DNA of 64,000 nucleotides from Flavobacterium limi. Its GTDB lineage: Bacteria; Bacteroidota; Bacteroidia; Flavobacteriales; Flavobacteriaceae. The notes below the pieces were generated by a model. That model was not told where the DNA came from, did not search any database, and saw only the letters and a program-made list of their open reading frames with translations. The stretch is taken from NCBI RefSeq assembly GCF_010645075.1, contig NZ_JAADZV010000010.1, positions 115,794 to 179,793 on the forward strand. The letters run 5' to 3'. Positions 8,094 through 15,092 of the stretch are shown here, piece by piece; position 1 is the stretch's first letter; each line of letters starts with the position of its first letter. A program made the position numbers and the translations under genes.

Positions 8094-9371
8094 TTATCGT
8101 CTTCTTTTACTCTTTTCAGGAGCATCAAAAATACCGGGTGTAGCAGTTAATTCGGCAATTTTTACAATTACATCGGTTGCTTTTAGGATGCTTTCAACCG
8201 GAACATATTCGTATTTCCCATGAAAATTATGACCGCCGGCAAAAATATTCGGGCAAGGTAGTCCCATAAATGATAATTGAGATCCGTCTGTACCTCCGCG
8301 AATGGGTTTGATGATTGGTTTTATATTTAGTTCACGCATTGCTTTCTCTGCAATATCCACAATATGTTTTACCGGAAGTACTTTTTCTTTCATATTGTAA
8401 TACTGATCTTTTACTTCAGCAATCACAATATCTTCCCCAAATTGTTTAGCGAATTTTTTGTTGATTTTTTTGGCAATCTTTTCGATTAACTCTTTTCGTT
8501 TTTCGAATTTTTTCTTGTTGTGATCACGAATAATTAACTCTAAAATAGTTTCTTCAATATTTCCTTTTATATGATGAACGTGGAAGAAACCTTCGTAGCC
8601 TTTGGTCTCCTGTGGTGTTTCTCCTTTTGGAAGTTCATTGATAAAATCATTTGCAATCAGCATCGAATTGATCATTTTTCCTTTCGCATAACCCGGATGA
8701 ACACTTTTTCCTTTAAAGGTAATTTTAGCTCCAGCAGCGTTGAAATTTTCGTATTCCAATTCGCCAATCTGGCTTCCGTCCATCGTGTAAGCCCATTGTG
8801 CGCCGAATTTTTCTACATCAAAATGATGTGCTCCGCGACCTATTTCTTCGTCAGGGGTAAATCCAATTCTGATTTTTCCGTGTTTAATTTCAGGATGCTG
8901 AATTAAATATTCCATTGCGGAAACAATTTCAGTAATTCCGGCTTTATCATCAGCCCCTAAAAGAGTCGTTCCGTCAGTAGTAATGATTGTTTGTCCTTTG
9001 TATTGCAATAAATCCTTGAAGTAATCTGGAGATAAAACAATGTTTTTTTCAGCATTCAGAATAATATCTTTTCCATCGTAATTTTCAACAATCTGTGGTT
9101 TTACATTGGCTCCGCTAAAATCCGGAGAAGTGTCAAAGTGAGAAACAAAACCAATTGTTGGTACTTCATGGTCAACATTACTGGGAAGCGTTGCCATAAT
9201 ATAGGCTTTGTCGTCAATCGTCACATCTTCAAGGCCAATTGTTTTTAGTTCTTCAACTAACTTATTGGCAAGATCCCATTGTTTTTCTGTGCTTGGTGTT
9301 GTTTGTGAATTTGGGTCTGATTCAGTATCAATTGTTACGTAACTGATAAAACGATCTATGATATGCTGCAT
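8094..9371 (-). CDS. pepT: Peptidase T (tripeptide aminopeptidase, M20 family)
   Basis: PepT is a cytoplasmic dizinc aminopeptidase that removes the N-terminal residue of tripeptides. Its 425 residues fit the family. Visible M20 metal and catalytic motifs are GFVSHFDTSPDF (His and Asp near 78-80), LLGADDKAGITE (about 138-149), TPDEEIGRGAHHFD (about 172-185), and MDGSQIGELEYENFNA at the start of the dimerisation domain. The final His ligand is in FAGGHNFHGKYE near the C-terminus. There is no signal peptide. The gene is single, between convergent yajC and the upstream FGE-like gene. Confidence 0.95.
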   Translation of the reverse strand: MQHIIDRFISYVTIDTESDPNSQTTPSTEKQWDLANKLVEELKTIGLEDVTIDDKAYIMATLPSNVDHEVPTIGFVSHFDTSPDFSGANVKPQIVENYDGKDIILNAEKNIVLSPDYFKDLLQYKGQTIITTDGTTLLGADDKAGITEIVSAMEYLIQHPEIKHGKIRIGFTPDEEIGRGAHHFDVEKFGAQWAYTMDGSQIGELEYENFNAAGAKITFKGKSVHPGYAKGKMINSMLIANDFINELPKGETPQETKGYEGFFHVHHIKGNIEETILELIIRDHNKKKFEKRKELIEKIAKKINKKFAKQFGEDIVIAEVKDQYYNMKEKVLPVKHIVDIAEKAMRELNIKPIIKPIRGGTDGSQLSFMGLPCPNIFAGGHNFHGKYEYVPVESILKATDVIVKIAELTATPGIFDAPEKSKRRR

Positions 9372-9487
9372 TTCTTTTTATTTTTAGCAAATATAACCAT
9401 TTTTTCTGCGTAATAATTTAAGCTTTCAATATCTGCATTAACAAAAAACAGATTATATATAGGATTTCTTAAAACTCTTGTATGTTC

Positions 9488-10627
9488 TTATTTATTTTTT
9501 ACACATCTAAAACCAACATGATTGGCCGCAGACCGGATTTCGCCTTTTCCTCTTGTGCCTACCATGTATCTGGTGCAATATTGATCTGTACATAAAAAAG
9601 AACCACCTCTGTGTACTCTTTTTATTTCTGCAGTATCATTCGGATCATAATAAGCATCAGGTCCCTGCGGATTTCTTGTTATTTTATCGCTTTCCGCTAA
9701 TGATTTGTAATAGTCTACACTGTACCAGTCGTGAACCCATTCCCAGACATTTCCGGCTATATCGTATAGACCATAAGCGTTTGGAGCGTATTGTTTGGTT
9801 GGCGCAATTCCTTTAAATCCGTCTTCTCCTGTGTCGCCATCTTTAATTGGGAAATGCCCTTGGTAGATGTTAGCCTGAAATTTTCCTTTAGGTTTTAAAT
9901 CATTTCCCCATGCATACAGATTTCCTGATTTACCGCCACGGGCCGCAAATTCCCATTCTGCTTCTGTTGGAAGTCTTTTTCCTGCCCATTTTGCGTAAGC
10001 TTCAGCATCTTCGTAAACTACATGAACTACCGGATATTTGTCTTTTCCTTTGATCGAACTTTGCGGCCCTTCCGGATGTCTCCAGTCAGCGCCTGGTTCG
10101 TAACGCCACCACTGAAGAAAATTATTGAGATTTACAGCTGATGATGTAGGGGTAAAGACGACAGAGCCTGTAATTAAATCTTCTTCGTTCGCAGTTGGAA
10201 ATTCCTTTTTAGTTGGTTTTTGTTCTGCTACTGTTACATAACCTGTAGCTTTTACAAATTTTTCGAATTCTTCATTGGTTACTTCAGTTTCATCCATATA
10301 ATAACCATCAACATACACGCGATGAATAGGGGCAGCATCTTTTGTAACGCCTTTTATGCTGCATAAACTTTCGTCTTCAACATTTGACCCCATTGAGAAT
10401 TCTCCACCTGGAATCCATACCATGCCTTTTGGTGTTTTTCCTGTAGGTTTATTTTTGTTTTCGATTGTTGGTTTAAACTCAGAGGAATCTGAAAGGTTTG
10501 GTGTTTCATGACATTCCTGAACAGCTGCTTCTTTTTTTGATACATGAAGAAATTTTGTGTAACCGTATGTGATTGAGATAATGGATAGGGTAAGTAAACC
10601 AAAAATCCAAAATGTTTTATTTTTCAT
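9488..10627 (-). CDS. Formylglycine-generating enzyme (SUMF1) family protein, exported
   Basis: The frame contains one SUMF1/FGE-sulfatase domain (about residues 60-378). It shows GMVWIPGGEFSMGS, GYYMDETEVTNEEFEKFV, RLPTEAEWEFAARGG, LYDIAGNVWEWVHDWY and a C-terminal VGFRC. SFLCTDQYCTRY aligns with the human SUMF1 segment that holds the two catalytic cysteines (336 and 341). Most bacterial SUMF1-fold proteins lack this pair. An authentic FGE converts the active-site Cys or Ser of sulfatases to formylglycine. I chose the ATG at 10627 (MKNKTFWIFGLLTLSI), giving an N-terminal signal or membrane anchor. No sulfatase gene lies in the window, so its client must be elsewhere. Confidence 0.88.
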   Translation of the reverse strand: MKNKTFWIFGLLTLSIISITYGYTKFLHVSKKEAAVQECHETPNLSDSSEFKPTIENKNKPTGKTPKGMVWIPGGEFSMGSNVEDESLCSIKGVTKDAAPIHRVYVDGYYMDETEVTNEEFEKFVKATGYVTVAEQKPTKKEFPTANEEDLITGSVVFTPTSSAVNLNNFLQWWRYEPGADWRHPEGPQSSIKGKDKYPVVHVVYEDAEAYAKWAGKRLPTEAEWEFAARGGKSGNLYAWGNDLKPKGKFQANIYQGHFPIKDGDTGEDGFKGIAPTKQYAPNAYGLYDIAGNVWEWVHDWYSVDYYKSLAESDKITRNPQGPDAYYDPNDTAEIKRVHRGGSFLCTDQYCTRYMVGTRGKGEIRSAANHVGFRCVKNK

Positions 10628-10667
10628 TGTAGTAATTTTTAAGCGTATCGTGGTTGTCAATATGAGG

Positions 10668-10675
10668 CAAAAATA
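10668..10675 (-). promoter_or_regulatory. -7 box (TATTTTTG) for the FGE-like gene
   Basis: On the minus strand, TATTTTTG matches TAnnTTTG and sits about 40 bp before the chosen ATG at 10627. The divergent gap 10628-10941 holds this box and the pyrD box. I saw no repeat, hairpin or small gene in the rest of it. Confidence 0.4.
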
Positions 10676-10905
10676 AAAAAATAACTTTTATAATTCTATT
10701 TATTTTATAGAATTAATAAAATTTAAATCTTAGAATTGTGGTATATAAAGTGATATTGTTTTACTGTGGTATAAAATTATTAAAAAATGAGTTTCATTGT
10801 AGATTTAACCTACTTTCATAAAACCTCAATAAACTTATATTCGCCAAAATAAACAAAATCAAAAGAATTTGTTTGGTATTAAAGGGCGATTTCAAGTTTA
10901 ATATT

Positions 10906-10913
10906 TAAATTTG
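10906..10913 (+). promoter_or_regulatory. -7 box (TAAATTTG) for pyrD
   Basis: TAAATTTG matches TAnnTTTG and lies 28 bp upstream of the pyrD ATG at 10942. The only TTTG upstream (10872-10875) is about 30 bp away, too far for a canonical -33 box. Confidence 0.45.
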
Positions 10914-10941
10914 CATCCAAAAAAATAACAACACATTTTTT

Positions 10942-11976
10942 ATGTATAAATTGATAATTCGCCCGATACTTTTTTGTTTTGATCCTGAAGAAGTGCACTA
11001 CTTTACTTTTTCATTTGTAAAATTCATTTCAAAAATCCCGGGAGTTTCATCAATTATAAAATCGATTTACGAAGTAAAGGATGTGCGCTTAGAAAGAGAA
11101 GTTTTCGGAATCAAATTCAAAAATCCGGTTGGACTTGCAGCAGGATTCGATAAGGATGCGAAATTGTATAAAGAACTCGGGGATTTTGGTTTTGGTTTTA
11201 TCGAAATTGGAACCGTAACCCCTGTTGGCCAGGAAGGAAATCCGAAGAAACGATTATTCCGATTAAAAGAAGATCAGGCAATTATTAACCGAATGGGATT
11301 CAATAATGGCGGGGTTCTGGAAGCTGTTGAGCGTCTGAAAAAGAATTCTGGAGTTTTGATTGGAGGCAACATCGGAAAAAATAAAGTGACCGATAATGAA
11401 GATGCTGTTAAGGATTATATCATTTGTTTTGATGCACTTTTTAATCACGTAGATTATTTCGTAGTGAATGTAAGTTCGCCAAATACCCCAAATTTAAGGG
11501 CTTTACAGGATAAAGGACCTTTAACGGCTTTACTTCAGACATTGCAAAACAGAAATGTCGAAAAGCAAAAAACAAGTACTCAAAAACTAAAACCAATTCT
11601 TTTAAAAATTGCTCCGGACCTAACAGATGAGCAATTATTAGATATTATTGATATTGTAAAAACAACTCAGATTGCCGGTGTAATTGCTACAAATACTACT
11701 ATTTCACGAGAAGGTTTGCAATCTGTCAATCAGACAGAAATGGGAGGTTTGTCTGGAAAACCACTAACAAAACGTTCCACAGAAGTGATTCGTTTTCTGT
11801 CTGAAAAGAGCAATAAAGCGTTCCCGATTATTGGAGTAGGAGGAATTCATTCTGCAGATGATGCTATAGAAAAGCTGAATGCAGGTGCTAGTTTAGTGCA
11901 ATTGTATACCGGATTTATTTATGAAGGGCCTGCATTGATAAAAGCAATCAACAAAAAAGTTTTACAGCAGCTGTAA
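10942..11976 (+). CDS. pyrD: Quinone-dependent dihydroorotate dehydrogenase (class 2)
   Basis: PyrD oxidises dihydroorotate to orotate in pyrimidine synthesis, passing electrons to quinone at the inner membrane. The class 2 form is shown by the N-terminal membrane-associating helix (YKLIIRPILFCFDPEEVHYF) and the 344-residue length. FMN and substrate motifs are FKNPVGLAAGFDKDAKL (about 60), NRMGFNNGG (about 114), VNVSSPNTPNLR (catalytic Ser near 177), GVIATNTT (about 250) and IGVGGI with LVQLYTG. Its 3' end overlaps the convergent DUF3307 gene by 15 bp within a palindrome. Confidence 0.95.
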   Translation: MYKLIIRPILFCFDPEEVHYFTFSFVKFISKIPGVSSIIKSIYEVKDVRLEREVFGIKFKNPVGLAAGFDKDAKLYKELGDFGFGFIEIGTVTPVGQEGNPKKRLFRLKEDQAIINRMGFNNGGVLEAVERLKKNSGVLIGGNIGKNKVTDNEDAVKDYIICFDALFNHVDYFVVNVSSPNTPNLRALQDKGPLTALLQTLQNRNVEKQKTSTQKLKPILLKIAPDLTDEQLLDIIDIVKTTQIAGVIATNTTISREGLQSVNQTEMGGLSGKPLTKRSTEVIRFLSEKSNKAFPIIGVGGIHSADDAIEKLNAGASLVQLYTGFIYEGPALIKAINKKVLQQL

Positions 11977-11978
11977 AA
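11960..11978. terminator. Palindrome spanning the overlapping pyrD/DUF3307 stop codons
   Basis: TTTTACAGC (11960-11968), a central A, and GCTGTAAAA (11970-11978) form a perfect 9-bp inverted repeat. It contains both stop codons of the tail-to-tail genes. It may act as a compact bidirectional terminator, though no long T tract follows. Confidence 0.4.
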
Positions 11979-12678
11979 GAAGGTATTGCATAATTAAACC
12001 AATTAGTATTGCAATTCCAAAACTGATTAAAGTTCCAATCATTACATATTCGGTCAGTTTACGGTCTTTGGCTTCTTTTAAATCACCGAACCTGAAAATG
12101 GATTTGGCAGCCAGTAAAAATCCGATGGCTTCAAAGTGTCCTGTTAAAACAAAGCAAATTATAAACAGACGTTCCAGAATGCCAATGTAATTTCCTGCAT
12201 TGGCAAGCGAATTGTCCTGATGACTGTTTTGACTTTCCGGACTCCAGATCGAAATAATAGTTTTTATGAAAATCGAAGTAGGCCTGGTTACTAATATAAT
12301 CCCCGTTATCAAAATCCAGAAGCGATTATCAAAAACATAGAAACTTAAGTTGTCGTTTTGATATAGCAGTACAGCACCAACCAGAATCAATAAATGTGAA
12401 ATTTGATCGACAACAAACCAGGTTCGTTTGGTTTTGTTTTTTTGAAAATTCAATTTAATCAGATCTATTATCCCGTGTGTAACGGCAATAAAGACAGCAT
12501 ACGGTATAAAACTGATTTCTCCGACTAGTATTACGGCTAAAAATCCGTGAAGCAGGATATGAAGATATAAATAAATACTTTTATGCTTATTCGCTTCTTT
12601 ATGTGTTACCCATGAAGTCGGCTGCCAGATAAAATCGCCTAACAAATGTGCCAAAAGCAGTTTTATAAATATAATCAT
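11962..12678 (-). CDS. DUF3307 polytopic membrane protein, partner of SatD-like protein
   Basis: This 238-residue inner-membrane protein has about six or seven hydrophobic segments. Conserved-looking His and Asp residues lie in or next to membrane segments: LLAHLLGDFIWQP (about 8-20), LHILLHG (about 39-45), VTHGIIDLIK (about 66-75) and DQISHLLIL (about 91-99). This spacing recalls membrane-embedded metal-dependent hydrolases of the YdjM type, but that is inference. The family is DUF3307, recurrently found beside SatD. The start overlaps the stop of the satD-like gene by 4 bp (ATGA), so the two are translationally coupled. Function is unknown. Confidence 0.82.
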   Translation of the reverse strand: MIIFIKLLLAHLLGDFIWQPTSWVTHKEANKHKSIYLYLHILLHGFLAVILVGEISFIPYAVFIAVTHGIIDLIKLNFQKNKTKRTWFVVDQISHLLILVGAVLLYQNDNLSFYVFDNRFWILITGIILVTRPTSIFIKTIISIWSPESQNSHQDNSLANAGNYIGILERLFIICFVLTGHFEAIGFLLAAKSIFRFGDLKEAKDRKLTEYVMIGTLISFGIAILIGLIMQYLLLQLL

Positions 12679-13289
12679 AATGCTGTAAGTTGTGTTATTT
12701 GTTTTCTAAAATAGCGGTCTAAATTCATAACCAGATCAAACTGAGCACGTTTTTGTCTTCTGCTCACAGCAGCCTGATTAATGCCCAGTTTTTGCCCTAG
12801 TTCTTCCTGTGACAGAGTTGGATTTTCTATAGCTATAGCCACAAATTCAGCCGATTGTGCCAGCCAGCTGTCCATAAAAGTAAGTGCCAGCTGTATCATA
12901 AGGTTCAGTTTTTCATCTGTCTCATCATTACCTGTTCGTATGGCTAAAGTGACTTTTTGTTTTTTTAAAGTTTCGAAAAGTTCTCCCGAGTTAATAAAAG
13001 CTGTCCCATTACTTTCGGATATTTTTTCGGCATTATGGGATTTATCACCAAAACCAATGCTCATACGGGCATCAGATTTTATTGCTCTTAAATGTGCTTT
13101 CACCAAAATAGCTGTTAATAAAGCCTCTTCCGGGTTTTTGACTTCGATCTGAAATTCATCTCCTCTGTAAATCTCCCATTGGCTTGGTGTTTTGCCAAGA
13201 GGAGCCAGGATTTTTTTTAAATCTTCCACCCAATGTTCTGATTCTTGTTGTCTGGAACCAATTATATCGCCTGTTATTATACTAGTCAT
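12675..13289 (-). CDS. SatD-family protein: putative cyclase-like palm domain plus C-terminal HTH
   Basis: This 204-residue soluble protein resembles the SatD family (named from the S. mutans sat locus; biochemical role not established). Residues 1-12 read MTSIITGDIIGS, a strand ending in an Asp then D-I-x-G-S. Residues 38-47 read WEIYRGDEFQ, a hairpin with GDEF. ARMSIGFG (74-81) and SNGTAFINSGELFETL (93-108) follow. In order, these resemble the metal-binding strands and the R-x-x-I-G-x-G and VN-x-AxRL elements of class III cyclase/GGDEF palm domains, with Asp8 and Asp44 as candidate metal ligands. Residues about 158-182 (LSQEELGQKLGINQAAVSRR) form a helix-turn-helix. The upstream gap carries six phased palindromic sites. 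Family membership is likely; the cyclase idea is a hypothesis. Confidence 0.8.
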   Translation of the reverse strand: MTSIITGDIIGSRQQESEHWVEDLKKILAPLGKTPSQWEIYRGDEFQIEVKNPEEALLTAILVKAHLRAIKSDARMSIGFGDKSHNAEKISESNGTAFINSGELFETLKKQKVTLAIRTGNDETDEKLNLMIQLALTFMDSWLAQSAEFVAIAIENPTLSQEELGQKLGINQAAVSRRQKRAQFDLVMNLDRYFRKQITQLTAL

Positions 13290-13326
13290 AAATCAAATAT
13301 AATTAAAAATTATAAACTCTTTATTA

Positions 13327-13334
13327 CAAATATA
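13327..13334 (-). promoter_or_regulatory. satD -7 box (TATATTTG) inside the first operator site
   Basis: On the minus strand TATATTTG matches TAnnTTTG. It lies entirely within the palindrome-like site 13323-13340, 37 bp from the satD ATG. A second identical box lies at 13294-13301, almost at the start codon. Occupancy of the site would block a promoter here. Confidence 0.45.
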
Positions 13335-13398
13335 ACTAATACTGCCTATTATTACGTTTTTTGGTAATGTTTAAACTTATTACATATTTTGGTAATAT

Positions 13399-13431
13399 TT
13401 TGGATTATTACGGATTTAGATTGTATATTTG
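13399..13431 (+). promoter_or_regulatory. Promoter for HMG-CoA lyase embedded in the operator array
   Basis: TTTG (13399-13402), a 21-bp spacer and TATATTTG (13424-13431) fit the Bacteroidota TTG/TAnnTTTG promoter. The -7 box sits in the spacer between the third and fourth/fifth palindromes, while the -33 box lies just after a palindrome. The predicted leader is about 145 nt. Confidence 0.5.
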
Positions 13432-13580
13432 AATATTACCATATTTGGTAATAATAGCAATTATTACGATATTGCGTAATCTCAAAAATATTCTTAGTAT
13501 TGATTAAAAAAAAACAGGGAAGACTTAATTTTTATTTCTTTAAAAAACAAACTAACTTAGCCTTTACAAAAGAATAAGCT

Positions 13581-14447
13581 TTGAATAAAGAAATCAAAAT
13601 CATTGAATGTCCACGTGATGCCATGCAAGGTATCAAAACCTTTATTCCAACAAAAAATAAGGTTTCCTATATACAAGCTTTATTAAGAGTGGGGTTCGAT
13701 ACGATAGATTTTGGAAGTTTTGTATCTCCTAAAGCTATTCCGCAAATGCAGGATACCGCAGAGGTTTTAGACCAGCTTGATTTGTCTCAGACAACGAGCA
13801 AACTTTTGTCAATTATAGCAAATACACAAGGTGCAGAAACAGCTTCAGAACATGAAGCAATTCAATATTTAGGATTTCCTTTTTCTATTTCAGAGAATTT
13901 TCAGATGCGAAATACACATAAAACTATTTCACAGTCCTTAATTACGCTTCTGGAAATTCTTGAAATTGCAGATAAAAAAAATAAACAAGTGGTAACCTAT
14001 CTTTCTATGGGTTTCGGAAATCCATACGGAGATCCGTGGAATGTTGAAATTGTGAGTGAATGGACAGAAAAATTGTCTGAAATGGGCGTAAAAATACTGT
14101 CGCTTTCTGATACCGTAGGAAGTTCAACACCGGAAGTAATAACTTATCTTTTTTCGCATTTAATTCCGAAATATCCTCAAATCGAGTTTGGTGCACACCT
14201 GCATACCACACCAAACAGCTGGTTCGAAAAAATAGATGCCGCACACAAAGCAGGCTGTACACGTTTTGACGGTGCAATTCAGGGATTTGGAGGTTGTCCT
14301 ATGGCAACTGATAAACTTACTGGAAATATGCCTACAGAAAAACTTATTTCTTACTTTACTGCCAATAAAAAGGCGACTGGCTTAAATTCACTCAGTTTTG
14401 AAAGTGCTTATAATGAGGCTTCAAAATTATTCGGTAAATTTCACTAA
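13581..14447 (+). CDS. mvaB: Hydroxymethylglutaryl-CoA lyase
   Basis: The enzyme cleaves HMG-CoA to acetyl-CoA and acetoacetate, the last step of leucine catabolism. Its 288 residues fit a TIM-barrel HMGL-like lyase. The start is a TTG (MNKEIKIIECPRDAMQGI), where the Arg-Asp pair binds the metal and substrate. FGSFVSPKAIPQM (about 48-60), LSLSDTVGSSTPE (about 175-187) and the metal-binding AHLHTT (about 212) are visible. The C-terminal loop FGGCPMATDKLTGNMPTE (about 236-253) holds the active-site Cys. It reads divergently from the satD-like gene, through the shared operator array. Confidence 0.9.
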   Translation: MNKEIKIIECPRDAMQGIKTFIPTKNKVSYIQALLRVGFDTIDFGSFVSPKAIPQMQDTAEVLDQLDLSQTTSKLLSIIANTQGAETASEHEAIQYLGFPFSISENFQMRNTHKTISQSLITLLEILEIADKKNKQVVTYLSMGFGNPYGDPWNVEIVSEWTEKLSEMGVKILSLSDTVGSSTPEVITYLFSHLIPKYPQIEFGAHLHTTPNSWFEKIDAAHKAGCTRFDGAIQGFGGCPMATDKLTGNMPTEKLISYFTANKKATGLNSLSFESAYNEASKLFGKFH

Positions 14448-14530
14448 TATTTTCTGTATATTTACTATAACTACCACAATAAGTGTTGGTTAAGTAGCGT
14501 TGTTTTTTTGATAACTTAATTTTTTTAGTT

Positions 14531-15091
14531 ATGAAACCAGCAGGCATGAGTAAGTTTACAACACTTTTAGTATTTGTATTCCTGAGCTTCTCCTGCTCAG
14601 GCGATTTAGATTTTGATCAGATTGATGATTTGAAATTAGAGCCGGTTGTGGTAGCAAATCTTACCTACTTTAATATTCCGGCGAAAGATTTTGTGGATAA
14701 CGGAAACGAGCAAAGTATAGCTTTTGATGCTCAGGATTTTAATCCGTTCAGAAACTCACTCATGCGGGAAGAACTGATAAAAGCCGAATTTAATTTTGAG
14801 ATTAGAAACACCGTCAACAGAGCTTACAAAATTGATTTAGTTCTTATAGATTCCCAGAATAATACAATTGAAACACTAAGTTTTAATGTGCCAGCCTATG
14901 CAGGTACTAATAATGTACTAAATTTCACAGAAGTTTTTGAAAACCAGCGTTTGGTTAAACTTAAAAGGCTGCAAAAAATAGGTTTTGTAATAAATATGGC
15001 TGCAGGTCCGCCGTTAACTGAAAACAGTCCCGGGAGTTTAAAACTTCGTTCAGCCGGGACGCTAAATTTTGATATAGAGGCAGAGGATTGA
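14531..15091 (+). CDS. Uncharacterised lipoprotein, paired with DUF5723 barrel
   Basis: This 186-residue protein has a signal peptide ending in a lipobox (VFLSFSC, Cys22), so it is predicted to be a lipoprotein. An acidic linker follows (GDLDFDQIDDLKLEP). The remainder looks like a beta-rich domain, with alternating polar and hydrophobic strands. I do not recognise a characterised family. Its stop is followed by a single base before the ATG of the DUF5723 gene, so the two proteins are very likely made together and may form an outer-membrane complex. An in-frame ATG at 14546 (MSKFTT) is an alternative start. Confidence 0.75.
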   Translation: MKPAGMSKFTTLLVFVFLSFSCSGDLDFDQIDDLKLEPVVVANLTYFNIPAKDFVDNGNEQSIAFDAQDFNPFRNSLMREELIKAEFNFEIRNTVNRAYKIDLVLIDSQNNTIETLSFNVPAYAGTNNVLNFTEVFENQRLVKLKRLQKIGFVINMAAGPPLTENSPGSLKLRSAGTLNFDIEAED

Positions 15092-15092
15092 T

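Larger units (their letters stand above)
13323..13480. repeat. Array of six 18-bp palindrome-like sites at exact 28-bp spacing
   Basis: Sites start at 13323, 13351, 13379, 13407, 13435 and 13463, every one 28 bp after the last. Each is 18 bp on the pattern ATTACS-N6-SGTAAT. The sites at 13435 (ATTACCATATTTGGTAAT) and 13463 (ATTACGATATTGCGTAAT) have perfect arms. Those at 13351 and 13379 have one imperfect arm base. Those at 13323 and 13407 are degenerate in the right arm. The array fills most of the gap between the divergent satD-like and HMG-CoA lyase genes. It is best read as an operator array for an HTH protein, probably the SatD-like protein itself; the binding protein is inferred. Confidence 0.85.

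Noticed and set aside
11962..13289. CBASS-type defence system
   Set aside because: No recognisable CD-NTase, Cap accessory gene or known effector is present. The resemblance is limited to a possible nucleotide-signal enzyme beside a membrane protein, so I list it only as a hypothesis.
13323..13480. CRISPR array reading of the regular 28-bp repeats
   Set aside because: Units are 18-bp palindromes with 10-bp spacers, arms vary between copies and no cas genes are near. An operator array fits better.
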